The notes under the pieces: model-generated
The model's database searches: none
The model's input: only the letters and a program-made list of their open reading frames with translations
Told to the model about the DNA's origin: nothing
Program-made: the position numbers and the translations under genes
Part shown: one piece after another, positions 18,079 to 29,238 of the stretch
How positions within the stretch are numbered: position 1 is the first letter of the stretch
Layout of the letters: each line of letters starts with the position of its first letter
Origin: Alkalibacillus almallahensis
GTDB lineage: Bacteria; Bacillota; Bacilli; Bacillales; Alkalibacillaceae
Direction of reading: 5' to 3'
NCBI RefSeq assembly: GCF_011761495.1
Contig: NZ_JAASRU010000002.1
Span: 62,001 to 126,000 of the forward strand
Length of the DNA stretch: 64,000 nt

Positions 18079-18291
18079 TTATAACTTTCCTGCTTCTTGC
18101 TCTAATGTTTGCAACATGGTTTCTCTATCGTCTTCAGAAGCTTGTTGCCAATACATTTCAAATAACACGCCTAAACCAGGCAACATTTTTTCTTCACCAC
18201 TATCAACCGCTTCTGCAATTGTGGCTTCCAGTTGATCCTCGTTGTGTCCGGCGATATTATTTTTAACAGCTTGTCGTAAATTTAAATCCAT
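18079..18291 (-). CDS. sspI: Small acid-soluble spore protein SspI
   Basis: 70-residue minor spore protein of the SspI family. MDLNLRQAVKNNI at the start and GEEKMLPGLGVLFE in the middle are nearly identical to the B. subtilis protein. The ATG at 18291 is preceded by TGAGGTGG; three more in-frame codons upstream are not needed. In B. subtilis it is expressed in the forespore under sigma-G; here the location next to the TrmH-family gene is also conserved. Confidence 0.93.
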   Translation of the reverse strand: MDLNLRQAVKNNIAGHNEDQLEATIAEAVDSGEEKMLPGLGVLFEMYWQQASEDDRETMLQTLEQEAGKL

Positions 18292-18389
18292 TCTAACCAC
18301 CTCATCGCAATGTAATCTAAAGGTAGTTTAACCAATGATTTTATAATTATGTATGATAAAATGGAAACCATAAGGAGCGTTCATGAATC

Positions 18390-19142
18390 ATGATTGAATC
18401 AAAACAAAATCAGCGTGTTAAACGATGGAAAAAACTACATAAACGAAAATATCGTGACCAAGAAGGACAAGCCCTTGTAGAAGGCTGGCATTCAGTAGAA
18501 GAAGTCCTTAAAAGTGATTGGCATGTATATGAATTGATTATTAAAGAAACGATCGAATTGCCACAAACATGGAAAACCTATGAACATGTTGTCGTAGCTG
18601 AGGACGTATTTAGTGAATTATCCCAAACAGAAACAAATCAAGGGGTTATTGCTGTAGTTGAACAACCTCAAGAACGATCCATACCAACTGCACCACGAAA
18701 AATTCTTTGTTTAGACAGCATTCAAGACCCAGGAAATCTTGGGACCATCATTCGTAGTGGTTTAGCATTTGGAATTGATCTGATTGTTTTAGGTGAAGGT
18801 ACAGTTGATGTATTTAATCACAAAGTTATTCGAGCGACACAAGGCGCATTATTTCATATACCTGTTATTCGTGGTGACAATTCGAGTTGGATTGATTATA
18901 GCAAGCAACATCAAATCCCAGTTTATGCGACAGCCTTAGACCAGCAAGCCTTGCCTTTAAAAGGTGTGAAAAAAGGCGATTCCTATACAGTCATCATGGG
19001 AAATGAAGGGAATGGCGTTCGCCCAGAATTAATTCAACAAGCTGATCATTCACTTTATATTCCGATAGCATCTCAAAGTGAGTCGCTAAACGTGGCTGTT
19101 GCTACTAGTATTGTTTTGTATCACTTTCACCAATTGACTTGA
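18390..19142 (+). CDS. ysgA: TrmH/SpoU family RNA 2'-O-methyltransferase (YsgA-like)
   Basis: 250 residues: an N-terminal RNA-binding substrate domain and a C-terminal SPOUT methyltransferase domain with the knot motifs DSIQDPGNLGTIIRS, VIMGNEGNGV and IPIASQSESLNVAVA. It uses S-adenosylmethionine to methylate rRNA or tRNA; the exact target is not defined by sequence. It is divergent from sspI and lies upstream of pheS, as in B. subtilis. Confidence 0.9.
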   Translation: MIESKQNQRVKRWKKLHKRKYRDQEGQALVEGWHSVEEVLKSDWHVYELIIKETIELPQTWKTYEHVVVAEDVFSELSQTETNQGVIAVVEQPQERSIPTAPRKILCLDSIQDPGNLGTIIRSGLAFGIDLIVLGEGTVDVFNHKVIRATQGALFHIPVIRGDNSSWIDYSKQHQIPVYATALDQQALPLKGVKKGDSYTVIMGNEGNGVRPELIQQADHSLYIPIASQSESLNVAVATSIVLYHFHQLT

Positions 19143-19167
19143 AAAATACATTGAAATTCATTATAAT
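19139..19167 (+). promoter_or_regulatory. Sigma-A promoter of pheST
   Basis: TTGAAA (19139-19144) overlaps the stop codon of the methyltransferase gene and TATAAT lies at 19162-19167 with a 17-base spacer. It precedes the T-box leader. Confidence 0.65.
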
Positions 19168-19174
19168 AATTCGT

Positions 19175-19448
19175 TAGAAGTAAATGAATAAAAGCAATGA
19201 ATGAGTTAAGTAGTTCACCGAGGAATACGTTTATTAGGGACGGAAGTCAAAGACTGGAAACTTCCGAAATGTACGGTGTGATGAATTTCACTCAGGAGCT
19301 GGTGCTTGGACCTTACGTAATGTAAGTAATAGTAACCCGGGAGGACAACTCTCGTTAACGCAATGAAGTGGGTATACATAAGTATATCAATTAGGGTGGT
19401 AACACGGTTTATAACACGTCCCTTCGTCGAGAAGGGGCGTTTTTTTAT
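19175..19448 (+). promoter_or_regulatory. T-box leader of pheST
   Basis: The T-box core AGGGTGGTAACACGG is at 19393-19407. The terminator stem ACGTCCCTTC / GAAGGGGCGT follows at 19416-19440 with a T-run. A phenylalanine codon TTC at 19287-19289 lies in the stem I region where the specifier is expected. Uncharged tRNA-Phe would stabilise the antiterminator and switch pheST on. Confidence 0.92.
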
Positions 19449-19488
19449 TGTCATTAAACTGACTGAGTTAAATAAGGAGGCGTTAATC

Positions 19489-20523
19489 GTGAAAGAACGT
19501 TTGCAATCGATCAAAGAAGAAGCATTGCAACAAATAGAAGAAGTAAAAGATTCAAAAACGCTACAAGATCTACGCGTTAAGTACTTAGGTAAAAAAGGCC
19601 AAATCACTGAAGTATTGAAAGGTATGGGCAACTTATCAAAAGAAGAACGACCTGTGATTGGTCAATTAGCTAATGAGATTCGTGATGCTATTACTGAAGC
19701 GTTAGACACGAAACAAGAAACGCTTGAACAAGCAGCATTACAACAGCAGCTTAAAGAAGAAACAGTTGATGTTACGATGCCTGGTAAACCTTCTCAAGTA
19801 GGCGGTTCACATCTGCTGATGAATGTGATTCGTGATATTGAAGATTTATTCACAGGCATGGGGTATGAAGTAGCTGAAGGCCCAGAAGTCGAAACAGATT
19901 ACTATAACTTTGAAGCCCTTAATTTACCGAAAGGCCATCCAGCGCGTGATATGCAAGATTCATTTTATATTACTGAAGAATTGTTGATGCGTACCCATAC
20001 ATCTCCAGTCCAAGCGAGAACCATGAACAAACATGAAGGCCGTGGTCCAGTCAAAATTATTTGCCCTGGGAAGGTTTATCGTCGTGACACGGATGATGCC
20101 ACACACTCTCATCAATTTACACAAATTGAAGGGCTTTATGTTGATGAAAATATCCGCATGAGTGATTTAAAAGGGACCCTTAATACTTTGGCGAAACACC
20201 TATTCGGAGAAGATCGCCATATTCGCTTGAGACCAAGTTATTTTCCATTCACAGAACCATCAGTAGAGATGGATATTTCGTGTAAAATGTGTAATGGACA
20301 TGGTTGTTCTGTGTGTAAACATACAGGTTGGATTGAAATGTTAGGTGCCGGCTTAGTTCATCCAAATGTTTTAGAGATGGCTGGATTCGATTCAGAAAAA
20401 TATTCTGGCTTTGCTTTTGGTATGGGACCAGAGCGAATTGCCATGTTAAAACACGGTATTGAAGATATCCGTCATTTCTACACGAATGACGTCCGCTTTT
20501 TAAAGCAATTCCATCAAGTATAA
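19489..20523 (+). CDS. pheS: Phenylalanine-tRNA ligase alpha subunit
   Basis: 344 residues; forms an alpha2-beta2 enzyme with PheT. N-terminal coiled coil ([19 protein letters not shown]) that binds tRNA, then the class II core with [22 protein letters not shown] and [14 protein letters not shown] 19489 is chosen because AAGGAGG is nine bases upstream; the frame is open back to 19363 but that part is the T-box leader. Confidence 0.96.
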   Translation: MKERLQSIKEEALQQIEEVKDSKTLQDLRVKYLGKKGQITEVLKGMGNLSKEERPVIGQLANEIRDAITEALDTKQETLEQAALQQQLKEETVDVTMPGKPSQVGGSHLLMNVIRDIEDLFTGMGYEVAEGPEVETDYYNFEALNLPKGHPARDMQDSFYITEELLMRTHTSPVQARTMNKHEGRGPVKIICPGKVYRRDTDDATHSHQFTQIEGLYVDENIRMSDLKGTLNTLAKHLFGEDRHIRLRPSYFPFTEPSVEMDISCKMCNGHGCSVCKHTGWIEMLGAGLVHPNVLEMAGFDSEKYSGFAFGMGPERIAMLKHGIEDIRHFYTNDVRFLKQFHQV

Positions 20524-20539
20524 GAGGAGGAATGAATTG

Positions 20540-22969
20540 ATGTTAGTTTCAACAAATTGGTTAAAACAGTATGTCGATATAGATCATGTTTCAACAGAAC
20601 AATTAGCTGAAGATATTACGAAAACAGGTGTAGAAGTCGAACAAGTTTTTGAACCTACATTAGTAAGTGATTATTTAGTCGTTGGTTATGTCACAGCATG
20701 TGACCAACACCCTAATGCTGATAAGTTAAATCTTTGCCAAGTCGATGTAGGTAATGGTGAGATTGCACAGATTGTTTGTGGTGCTGACAATGTCGCAAGT
20801 GGACAACATGTTGTCGTAGCAAAACCAGGTGCTGTCTTACCTGGAGGCTTCAAGATTAAGAAAACAAAACTGCGCGATGAATCATCAGAAGGGATGATTT
20901 GTTCATTACAAGAATTAGGAATTGATGAAAAATATATTGCTGATGATTATAAAGACGGGATTTATGTCTTTAATGAAAGTGTTGAAGCAGGCCAATTAGC
21001 TGCTCCATTGCTTAATTTAGATGACGCAATCATTGAATTTGATGTGACTCCAAACCGCTCAGATTGTCTCAGTATTTTAGGTATGGCTTATGAAGTCGCA
21101 GCTATGTATGATCACGAGATTGAATTACCCAATAGTGAAGTGGATCAAGCTCAAGAACAATCCAGTGATTATGTGGATGTCACGATTGCGAATGAAGAAG
21201 CTAATCCATATTACGGCGCTTGGGTCATTAAAGATTTAACCGTTACAACATCACCACTTTGGTTACAAAATCGTTTGATCAGTGCTGGTATTCGTCCGAT
21301 TAATAATGTTGTTGACGTCACGAACTTTATTTTACTTGAATATGGTCAACCGCTTCATGCGTTTGATTATGATCGTTTCGGTTCTAATCAAGTTCTTACA
21401 CGGATGGCTGAAGAAGGCGAAACCATTCAAACATTAGACGGAGAAGAGCGGACATTATCAAGTCATCATCTTGTGATTACAAACGGTGAAGAACCGCATG
21501 CCATTGCGGGAGTCATGGGTGGCGAAGAGTCTGAAGTACAAGATGGCACAACGACCATTTTACTTGAAGCGGCTTATTTTGATCCCCAAACGATTCGTCA
21601 AAGTTCAAAAGATCATGGAATCCGTAGTGAAGCAAGTGTCCGTTACGAAAAAGGATTAGATATTACACGCGTGAAAGAAGCTGCAAGCCGTGCAGCACAG
21701 CTATTAGCATCATTAGGCGGAGGTCAGGTTTTAGGCGATATCGTAGAAGCTGGATCAACTAGCTGGACGCCTTATGTCATTTCCTTTACAAAAACTGAAA
21801 TGGTCAAGCGAATTGGTGCTGACATTTCCTTAGAAGAAATGACTCAAATCATGGAGAGATTGCGGTTTGATTATGAGGTGGATGGTGAAACAATTACAGT
21901 TACAGCTCCTCCTCGTCGTCAAGATATTGTCATTAAAGAAGATATGTTAGAGGAAATTGCTCGACTATACGGCTACGACAATATTCCGTTTACATTACCA
22001 ATTGGCGAAATGGACCAAGGTGGTTTAACGGTCAAACAGAAACGGTTACGAGCTGTTCATGACTATCTACAAGCAAGTGGTTTATACGAATCGATCACGT
22101 ACTCATTAACAACAGAAGCAAAAGCTCAACGCTTTATAAGTCCCGATGTACGTGAATTAAATGTTTCACCTGTTAAATTGGCAATGCCTATGAGTGATCT
22201 GCACAGTCATTTGCGTTTGAGTGCTGTGCCTGAATTGTTATCGAGTTTACAGTATAACGTTGCTCGTAACCAATACAATGTAGGTCTATATGAATTAGGA
22301 TCTGTTTACACGCAAACAGAAGGCGAAGGAACACAACCAGATGAGAGGGTACGATTGGCAGCCGCTGTAACTGGTCTGTGGGAAAATCATCCATGGCAAG
22401 GTGTTCAAAAATCAGTTGATTTCTTTGTCTTGAAAGGCATATTAGAAGGGTTATTCGATTATTTAGCGATTGACGGTATTGAATTCAAACAAGGTGAAAT
22501 CGATGACTTGCATCCAGGACGTACTGCGCTGATTGAATTAAACGGAACAGTGATTGGTTACGTCGGTCAAGTTCACCCAACTGTCCAAAAAGAACATGAC
22601 TTACAAGAAACGTATGTTTTTGATGTGAATTTAGATGCCTTATTAGCTGTTACGAATACACAAGCTGGTTACAAGCCAATCACGAAATACCCAGCGATTG
22701 CACAGGACTTAGCATTTGTCGTTGATCAATCAACTCCTGCTGCAGAACTTGCAGAAGCTATTAAAGAAAAAGGTCAACCACATTTAGAATCAGTGCGTGT
22801 CTTCGATGTTTACGAAGGTGAACACATGGAAGCTGGTAAGAAATCTGTTGCATTCAACTTAATATTCCAACATCAAGAAAGAACGTTGACAGATGAAGAA
22901 ATTGACCAAGCACGAACAGCCATTGTTGAATACTTACAAACACAATACGATGCTGTATTACGTGGTTAG
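20540..22969 (+). CDS. pheT: Phenylalanine-tRNA ligase beta subunit
   Basis: 809 residues in the full bacterial domain order: tRNA-binding OB-fold near residues 40-150, B3/B4 editing domain, B5 domain, the catalytic-like core and a C-terminal ferredoxin-fold anticodon-binding domain (FDVYEGEHMEAGKKSVAF). It edits Tyr mischarged on tRNA-Phe. ATG 20540 follows GAGGAGG by nine bases. It lies 16 bases after pheS. Confidence 0.96.
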   Translation: MLVSTNWLKQYVDIDHVSTEQLAEDITKTGVEVEQVFEPTLVSDYLVVGYVTACDQHPNADKLNLCQVDVGNGEIAQIVCGADNVASGQHVVVAKPGAVLPGGFKIKKTKLRDESSEGMICSLQELGIDEKYIADDYKDGIYVFNESVEAGQLAAPLLNLDDAIIEFDVTPNRSDCLSILGMAYEVAAMYDHEIELPNSEVDQAQEQSSDYVDVTIANEEANPYYGAWVIKDLTVTTSPLWLQNRLISAGIRPINNVVDVTNFILLEYGQPLHAFDYDRFGSNQVLTRMAEEGETIQTLDGEERTLSSHHLVITNGEEPHAIAGVMGGEESEVQDGTTTILLEAAYFDPQTIRQSSKDHGIRSEASVRYEKGLDITRVKEAASRAAQLLASLGGGQVLGDIVEAGSTSWTPYVISFTKTEMVKRIGADISLEEMTQIMERLRFDYEVDGETITVTAPPRRQDIVIKEDMLEEIARLYGYDNIPFTLPIGEMDQGGLTVKQKRLRAVHDYLQASGLYESITYSLTTEAKAQRFISPDVRELNVSPVKLAMPMSDLHSHLRLSAVPELLSSLQYNVARNQYNVGLYELGSVYTQTEGEGTQPDERVRLAAAVTGLWENHPWQGVQKSVDFFVLKGILEGLFDYLAIDGIEFKQGEIDDLHPGRTALIELNGTVIGYVGQVHPTVQKEHDLQETYVFDVNLDALLAVTNTQAGYKPITKYPAIAQDLAFVVDQSTPAAELAEAIKEKGQPHLESVRVFDVYEGEHMEAGKKSVAFNLIFQHQERTLTDEEIDQARTAIVEYLQTQYDAVLRG

Positions 22970-23039
22970 AGTTCACCAATTTGACTAGGGCGATGGTATT
23001 CTAAGCTAACTCGCTGATATTTGACGCGATCTTGATGGT

Positions 23040-23123
23040 AAATCGTCATCACTTGATGATATAGTGACCGCACTCAATGGAAAATCGTCATCACTCGATG
23101 ATATAGCGACCGCACTCGATGAT
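23040..23123 (+). repeat. Two tandem copies of a 42-bp unit
   Basis: AAATCGTCATCACTTGATGA starts the first unit at 23040 and AAATCGTCATCACTCGATGA the second at 23082; the units differ at about five positions. A degenerate third start (AAATCATTTATCGCG) follows. Each unit contains the short palindrome-like TCATCACTCGATGA. It lies in the 256-base gap between the convergent pheT and rnhC genes, with no gene in it. Confidence 0.8.
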
Positions 23124-23187
23124 AAATCATTTATCGCGCTGGTATTAAAAACTGAGTCACTGATTAATCAGTAAGCCTATTAAACGA

Positions 23188-23227
23188 AAAACGGACGGCT
23201 TCGTTCATTGAAGCCGCCCGTTTTTTT
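23188..23227. terminator. Terminator shared by convergent pheT and rnhC
   Basis: AAACGGACGGCTTC and GAAGCCGCCCGTTT form a 14-base stem with one mismatch; T-run on the plus side and A-run on the other, so it can serve both genes. Its right arm touches the rnhC stop. Confidence 0.88.
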
Positions 23228-24137
23228 ATAGTTTTTTCGCTTTTTGTGTATTACCAAAATGGACTTTACCAATTTGATTTAAAAATGCTTCACCTTTCGT
23301 ATCGATTAATCGTTTAATTTGCTGATCGACTTTTTGTGAAGCCCCTTTTTGTAAAGTGAAACCAGCCTTTTTAGAAAGTCGATCCATTTCCTGAACAAAA
23401 CGATATCGAGCTAGCATAGAGGCTGCTGCTACACATGTCGATTGACTTTCTGCTTTTGTTAAAAAAGTGATGTCGCTATGTGGTGTTGCATCCGACGCTT
23501 TAATCTTATTGTAGTAAACGCCAGGTTCACAAAATTGGTCAATCACAATACCGCTTGGTGTGACGTGGTCTAATTTATTCATCACATTCTCAATCGCATT
23601 ATGATGCATCCAAGCTTTCATCCTCGTTTGTGACCAGCTTTGTTTCTTAAGTTGATTATACTTTTCATTGTTTAACGTCACGATACTATAGACAATGTCC
23701 GTTTCAAGGATGTTTTTCACGATAGATGCAATCGTGCTGTCATTCATGGACTTAGAATCTTTAACACCTAATTCTTTTAATAGAGCTTGTTGCTTTTCAT
23801 CTGCATAAACGGCGGCTACTGTAATAGGACCAAAATAATCACCCGTCCCTGCTTCATCAGAACCAATATGATCCTGGTTTAAAATGGCCTTTGAATGACT
23901 TTCAACGTTATGCTGCTTCTTTTGCGTTTGGGGGTTTGCGTCCCACTTAGAAGCTTCTTCAGCGTGATCACTACCCTGAAACAACACTTTGCCTGATTGA
24001 TAGGCTGTGATAGTTACATTAGTTTGTTTTGCAACAAAAACGGTGTGTGGAGGCTGTTTATTAACTTTGGTGTTTTCGTAGTATTTTTCCATTTTATCGA
24101 GCGTTTGTTGATCGGCTTTAATAACGGTTTGTCCCAT
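23226..24137 (-). CDS. rnhC: Ribonuclease HIII
   Basis: Cleaves RNA in RNA-DNA hybrids. 303 residues: an N-terminal TBP-like substrate-binding domain (about 1-85) and a C-terminal RNase H fold. The active-site motif SDEAGTGDYFGP (Asp-Glu) and later acidic residues in LGVKDSKSMND and VIDQFCEPG are in place. In B. subtilis rnhC is also divergent from zapA. Start ATG 24137 follows AAAGGAGTTAAACC on the minus strand. Confidence 0.95.
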   Translation of the reverse strand: MGQTVIKADQQTLDKMEKYYENTKVNKQPPHTVFVAKQTNVTITAYQSGKVLFQGSDHAEEASKWDANPQTQKKQHNVESHSKAILNQDHIGSDEAGTGDYFGPITVAAVYADEKQQALLKELGVKDSKSMNDSTIASIVKNILETDIVYSIVTLNNEKYNQLKKQSWSQTRMKAWMHHNAIENVMNKLDHVTPSGIVIDQFCEPGVYYNKIKASDATPHSDITFLTKAESQSTCVAAASMLARYRFVQEMDRLSKKAGFTLQKGASQKVDQQIKRLIDTKGEAFLNQIGKVHFGNTQKAKKL

Positions 24138-24272
24138 GGTTTAACTCCTTTATGATTCAATGGCTTTAGTATATCATGTGATTAATAGGTATTCACATCT
24201 TTTGAGTACTTTCCTAAATAGATTAAATCGTGTTACGATATGGTTTAGAATAACGGTGAGGAGGCCTTCCTG

Positions 24273-24539
24273 ATGTCGGATTATGAAAAGAATAGAATTA
24301 CAGTTGATATTCATAATCGTAAATATACAGTTGTTGGTGAGGAATCACCATCACAAATTAAAATGGTCGCAAGCTTAGTTGATCAGAAAATGGATGAGAT
24401 ACAATTCGCTCAACCATCCTATGATACGACACAGCTCGCCGTTTTGACAGCACTAAATACAATGAATGATTATCTTAAATTAAAACAAGATTATGATGCA
24501 CTTATACAAAACCATAGGAATGAGGATCGCAAGAAATGA
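24273..24539 (+). CDS. zapA: Cell division protein ZapA
   Basis: 88-residue FtsZ-associated protein that bundles FtsZ filaments at the division site. NRITVDIHNRKYTVVGEE is the N-terminal domain and the rest is a helical dimerisation region. GAGGAGGCCTTCCTG precedes the ATG. Its stop overlaps the cvpA start by four bases (ATGA), so the two are coupled. Confidence 0.92.
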   Translation: MSDYEKNRITVDIHNRKYTVVGEESPSQIKMVASLVDQKMDEIQFAQPSYDTTQLAVLTALNTMNDYLKLKQDYDALIQNHRNEDRKK

Positions 24540-25075
24540 TTGATTTAATTTTAATTATTATTTTTATATTAGGTTTTTTAATTGGACTAAAACGAGGTTT
24601 TGTCTTACAAATACTACACTTAACAGGTTTCATGGTCGCCTTTATTGTCGCTTATCTTTATTACCGCGATCTAGCTGGCATGCTTGAATTATGGGTTCCG
24701 AATCCTGAGGCGGATGAAGGCCACTTCTGGGCTGAAGCATTGTCTGTAAATGGTATTTCTGATGCCTTTTATAATAGTGTTGCTTTCATACTTATCTTTA
24801 TTATTGTTAAGATCTTGATGCAAATTCTAGCTAATATGCTTGATTTCGTAGCTAATATGCCTATATTAAATAGTGTGAATAATTTATTAGGAGCGATTTT
24901 AGGATTTATTGAAACGTATATTATTATTTTCATCCTACTATTTGGTATTTCCTTGTTATCAGTAGGTTTCGTGCAAAGTATTATTCAAGATTCAATAATA
25001 GCGTCGTTTATGATTGAACATACACCTGTCTTAACTGAAGCGCTTAAGAATGCGTGGTTTGAACAAGACGCTTAA
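24536..25075 (+). CDS. yshB: CvpA family membrane protein (YshB-like)
   Basis: 179 residues with four hydrophobic segments; N-terminal LIIIFILGFLIGLKRGFVLQ is the CvpA signature. The family was named for colicin V production, and its general role is not clear. It overlaps zapA and is followed by a terminator. Confidence 0.88.
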   Translation: MIDLILIIIFILGFLIGLKRGFVLQILHLTGFMVAFIVAYLYYRDLAGMLELWVPNPEADEGHFWAEALSVNGISDAFYNSVAFILIFIIVKILMQILANMLDFVANMPILNSVNNLLGAILGFIETYIIIFILLFGISLLSVGFVQSIIQDSIIASFMIEHTPVLTEALKNAWFEQDA

Positions 25076-25106
25076 AAGAGGTTCGTCATGAGTGACAACC
25101 TCTTTT
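25074..25106 (+). terminator. Intrinsic terminator after cvpA
   Basis: AAAAGAGGTT and AACCTCTTTT around an inner GTCATgAGTGAC. It overlaps the cvpA stop. The T tract is short. Confidence 0.7.
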
Positions 25107-25140
25107 CTTTGTGAGATTGTTTATAAAGGTGGTAAATGAA

Positions 25141-26865
25141 ATGGATAAAAAACAAGTGATTAAACATCTAGAAACAATTGCCGTACATTTGGAACTAAAA
25201 GGTGAGAATGCATTTAAAATTTCTGCTTATCGCAAAGCAGCACAAACGCTGGAACGTGATGAACGGTCGCTAGATGAGATCGATGATATTGGATCTTTAT
25301 CAGGTGTCGGTAAAGGGACGAAGGCGGTTATTGAGGAATATATTACCCATGGTGAAACAGAAACACTTAATCAACTACAAAAAGAAGTGCCTGAAGGATT
25401 AATCCCTTTATTAAATGTGCAAGGTCTAGGGGGCAAAAAGCTCTCAAGACTCTATCATGAATTAGGCGTGGAAGATGAAACATCTTTAAGAGAAGCGGCT
25501 GATCGTGGTGATATTGAAGCTTTAAGTGGTTTTGGTAAGAAGTCCGTTGAGAAAATCCTTAAAGCGCTAGATGAACAGGGAACTCGACCAGAGCGACTAC
25601 CACTTTCAAGTGTAATTCCAACGTATGAAGCGCTTGTGGTTGAATTAGATCAGATTGATTCGATTGAACGCTATGCTATTGCAGGTAGTTTTAGAAGATT
25701 ACGTGAAGATGTAAAAGATTTAGATTTTATTATTGCGACGAATCAACCAGAAAATGTAGCTGAGCAGTTAGTTCAGCTATCAATTGTAAAAGCTGTTGAA
25801 GCTAAGGGTTCCACTAAAGTCACGGTAGTAGTTGAAAGTGAATGGGATTTATCGGTAGACTTCCGTTTGGTAGAGCCTGAAGCATTTATTACGACATTGC
25901 ATCACTTTACAGGTTCAAAAGACCATAATGTTGAAATGCGCCGTTTAGCGAAAGAACAAGGCTATAAAATCAGCGAATACGGAATTGAAAACGTCGAAAC
26001 AGGAGACGTGAAAACATTTAATGATGAAGCATCATTTTTCAACTATCTTGGAATCGATTATATCCCACCTGAAATTCGTGAAACGGGTGAGGAAGTAGAC
26101 AGTTCGATACCTGACCTTGTTTCGATTGATGATATCCAGGGTGATTTGCACATGCACACGACTTGGAGCGATGGAGCACAATCACTTGATGAAATGGTTA
26201 ATCGTGCAAGAAGTTATGGTTATCAATTTATTTCGATCACTGATCACTCTAAGTACTTACAGGTAGCTAACGGATTAAATGAGGATCGATTGCGGCAACA
26301 ACGTCAATTAATTGACGAAACCAATCAAAAGTATGACGATATTCATGTGTTTGCCGGAGTTGAAATGGATATTTTACCAGATGGCACACTTGATTTTGAT
26401 GATGATTTTCTAACAGAACTTGATTTTGTCATTGCATCGATTCATTCGAATTTCAATCAAGATGAAGAAACGATTATGAAGCGATTAGAACAAGCAATCA
26501 AAAATCCATATGTTCATATGATTGCGCATCCAACTGGGCGATTAATTGGCAAGCGAAACGGTTATCCCGTTGATATAGAACGATTTATTGATTTAGCAGT
26601 TGAACATAATACCATTATTGAACTTAATGCGAATCCAAATCGCTTGGATTTAGCATGGTCTTATTTGCAGATTGCTCAAGACCGTGGCGCAACTATTGCG
26701 ATTAATACTGACGCGCACAATTATCGTATGTTAGAGGATATGAGTACAGGTGTACAGGCAGCCCGAAAAGGTTGGATTAAACCAGAAACGGTCATCAATA
26801 CATGGTCGCTTGAACATGTCCAACGCTTTTTGATGAAGAAAAAAGGTGAGTCAAGTGAACAATAA
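25141..26865 (+). CDS. polX: DNA polymerase/3'-5' exonuclease PolX
   Basis: 574-residue repair polymerase. N-terminal helix-hairpin-helix and family X domain ([24 protein letters not shown] with the catalytic Asp pair), and a C-terminal PHP phosphoesterase domain with metal ligands [24 protein letters not shown] and NTDAH. ATG 25141 is chosen because AAAGGTGG is seven bases upstream. It precedes mutS2 with a short overlap, as in B. subtilis. Confidence 0.95.
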   Translation: MDKKQVIKHLETIAVHLELKGENAFKISAYRKAAQTLERDERSLDEIDDIGSLSGVGKGTKAVIEEYITHGETETLNQLQKEVPEGLIPLLNVQGLGGKKLSRLYHELGVEDETSLREAADRGDIEALSGFGKKSVEKILKALDEQGTRPERLPLSSVIPTYEALVVELDQIDSIERYAIAGSFRRLREDVKDLDFIIATNQPENVAEQLVQLSIVKAVEAKGSTKVTVVVESEWDLSVDFRLVEPEAFITTLHHFTGSKDHNVEMRRLAKEQGYKISEYGIENVETGDVKTFNDEASFFNYLGIDYIPPEIRETGEEVDSSIPDLVSIDDIQGDLHMHTTWSDGAQSLDEMVNRARSYGYQFISITDHSKYLQVANGLNEDRLRQQRQLIDETNQKYDDIHVFAGVEMDILPDGTLDFDDDFLTELDFVIASIHSNFNQDEETIMKRLEQAIKNPYVHMIAHPTGRLIGKRNGYPVDIERFIDLAVEHNTIIELNANPNRLDLAWSYLQIAQDRGATIAINTDAHNYRMLEDMSTGVQAARKGWIKPETVINTWSLEHVQRFLMKKKGESSEQ

Positions 26866-29212
26866 AATTTTGAAACAATTAGAGTATCCCAAGATTATAG
26901 AACAATTAAGTGCCCAAGCTGAAACCAGCTTAGGACATGAACAAGTTAATCAAATGAAACCCTCAACAGAATTGTCTGAGATTCAATATTGGCAACGTGA
27001 AACGGATGAAGCGGTACAAATTCTACGGTTAAAGGGTCATATTCCATTAGGCGGAATTCGAGATATTCGACCACAGGTTAAACGTGCTGAAATTGGTGGT
27101 CTATTATCTGCTCAAGAAGTATTAGGTGTTGCTAGCACCATTTATGGTGGACAACAGCTTAAACAATTTGTGGCTAATTTTGATGAGGAAGAAGAACTTG
27201 AGATCCCGATCTTAACTGAACGAACAGAATCAATCTCGAATCTCCATCAATTAGAACGATCAATCAGAAGTTGTATTGATGATTATGGCCATGTGATGGA
27301 CGGGGCTTCAAGTCAGCTTCGTACGATCCGTAGTCAGATAAGGTCGTATGAAAGTCGTGTGCGTGATCGATTAGAAGGATTTACGAAATCGAAAAGTCAG
27401 ATGTTGTCTGATGCGATTGTTACCATTCGTAATAATCGTTATGTCTTACCCGTGAAGTCAGAATATCGTAGTCACTTTGGTGGGATGGTTCATGATCAGT
27501 CATCATCAGGCCAAACGTTGTTCATCGAGCCACAGTCAGTCGTTGAGATGAATAATAAATTGCAAGAAGCACGTGTAGAAGAACAACATGAAATTGAACG
27601 CATATTAAAGTCGTTATCCGAACAAATTCAAGCGGATCGTGACTTTTTACGTGAAAATGTTAATGCTTTGCAACAGATTGATTTTATGTTTGCAAAAGCA
27701 AAATTAGCACGGCATATGAAAGCAGCAAAACCGACTATGAACGAAAATGGCTTTATTCGCATGCGCCAAGCACGTCACCCATTATTAGAAGACGAAAATG
27801 TTGTGAGTAATGATATTGAGATAGGTGATACCTACACGGCCATTGTTATTACAGGCCCCAATACAGGTGGTAAAACAGTAGCATTAAAAATGGTCGGCCT
27901 TTGTACCTTGATGGCACAAACAGGTCTACAGATTCCAGCATTAGACGGCTGTGAATTAGCTGTTTTTGACCATGTTTTTGCTGATATTGGTGATGAACAA
28001 TCGATCGAACAGAGCTTAAGTACATTTTCATCACATATGACAAATATTGTTGATATACTCAATCAGGTCACAGAGAGTAGTTTAGTCTTGTTTGATGAGT
28101 TAGGCGCTGGTACTGACCCACAGGAAGGCGCGGGTCTTGCGATGTCTATTCTTGATTATGTCATTGAGCAAAAAGCGCGCGTCATTGCTACAACACACTA
28201 TCCAGAGTTAAAAGCGTATGGCTACAATCGTGATGAAGTGACTAATGCTTCTGTTGAATTTGATGTTGAAACATTGCAACCGACTTATCGTTTACTTATT
28301 GGCGTACCAGGACGTAGTAATGCGTTTGATATTTCTCGCCGACTTGGCTTAAGTGAAACTGTTATTGAAAAAGCCCAATCGATGGTCAGTGATGATTCTC
28401 GTTCAGTCGAAAATATGATCGCTTCTCTTGAACAATCTAGACATGAAGCGGAACGTGATTATCAACAAGCAGCCGAAACTTTAGAAGAAGCTGAAAACTT
28501 TTATCGTAGTTTAAAACATGAATACAATCAATACTTGAATAAGAAAGAGCAACATGAAGAGAAAGCGAAAGAAAAAGCTGAAAAAGTATTGGATCAGGCT
28601 CGCGAAGAAGCTGAGGAAATTTTAGAGGATTTAAAACAGTTACGTGATGAGCATTCAGTGAAAGATCACCATTTCATCGAAGCACGAACGAAGCTTGATC
28701 AACAGAAAGCGGCTTTAAAAGGGTCTGATAAGCAAGAAGAAAAGACTGAGTCGACTAAACCCATACATTCATTGGAACCTGGTGATGAAGTTCATGTGAA
28801 AACGTTCAACCAAGCAGGTACGATTGTGCAACAAGTGAATGATAAGGAATATGAAGTGCAACTTGGCGTCTTGAAAATGAAAGTCGCTAAAGAACAATTA
28901 GAGTTTGTCAAAAGACCTGAGCCAGATAATACGAAACCTTCACCAGTTGTTAAAGGAAGACAAGTTCATGTTAAGCCTGAATTAGATCTTCGTGGTCAAC
29001 GTTATGAAGATGCTATTCAACAACTCGAAAAGTATGTTGATGAAGCTTTATTAGCTGGTTATCATAAAGTGTCAATCATCCATGGTAAAGGGACTGGAGC
29101 CTTAATGAAAGGTGTTCAACAGTTTGCTAAAGAGCATCGTTCAATTAAAGGAAGTGAATTTGGTCACGCCAATGAAGGCGGAACAGGTGTGACGATCTTA
29201 AAATTAGCTTAA
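26855..29212 (+). CDS. mutS2: Endonuclease MutS2
   Basis: MutS-family ATPase of 785 residues lacking the mismatch-recognition domain; involved in suppression of recombination and, in Bacillus, in rescue of collided ribosomes. Walker [10 protein letters not shown], Walker [14 protein letters not shown], a long coiled coil (about 515-640) and a C-terminal Smr nuclease domain ([11 protein letters not shown] ... [10 protein letters not shown]). GTG 26855 follows AAAAGGTGAG; an in-frame GTG at 26846 overlaps this site. The start lies inside polX. Confidence 0.95.
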   Translation: MNNKILKQLEYPKIIEQLSAQAETSLGHEQVNQMKPSTELSEIQYWQRETDEAVQILRLKGHIPLGGIRDIRPQVKRAEIGGLLSAQEVLGVASTIYGGQQLKQFVANFDEEEELEIPILTERTESISNLHQLERSIRSCIDDYGHVMDGASSQLRTIRSQIRSYESRVRDRLEGFTKSKSQMLSDAIVTIRNNRYVLPVKSEYRSHFGGMVHDQSSSGQTLFIEPQSVVEMNNKLQEARVEEQHEIERILKSLSEQIQADRDFLRENVNALQQIDFMFAKAKLARHMKAAKPTMNENGFIRMRQARHPLLEDENVVSNDIEIGDTYTAIVITGPNTGGKTVALKMVGLCTLMAQTGLQIPALDGCELAVFDHVFADIGDEQSIEQSLSTFSSHMTNIVDILNQVTESSLVLFDELGAGTDPQEGAGLAMSILDYVIEQKARVIATTHYPELKAYGYNRDEVTNASVEFDVETLQPTYRLLIGVPGRSNAFDISRRLGLSETVIEKAQSMVSDDSRSVENMIASLEQSRHEAERDYQQAAETLEEAENFYRSLKHEYNQYLNKKEQHEEKAKEKAEKVLDQAREEAEEILEDLKQLRDEHSVKDHHFIEARTKLDQQKAALKGSDKQEEKTESTKPIHSLEPGDEVHVKTFNQAGTIVQQVNDKEYEVQLGVLKMKVAKEQLEFVKRPEPDNTKPSPVVKGRQVHVKPELDLRGQRYEDAIQQLEKYVDEALLAGYHKVSIIHGKGTGALMKGVQQFAKEHRSIKGSEFGHANEGGTGVTILKLA

Positions 29213-29238
29213 TGGTTTAGAGAGGATGCGAGAATAGT

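Noticed and set aside
23040-23123. Possible CRISPR array
   Set aside because: Only two tandem units with no unique spacers between them, and no cas genes anywhere in the window.
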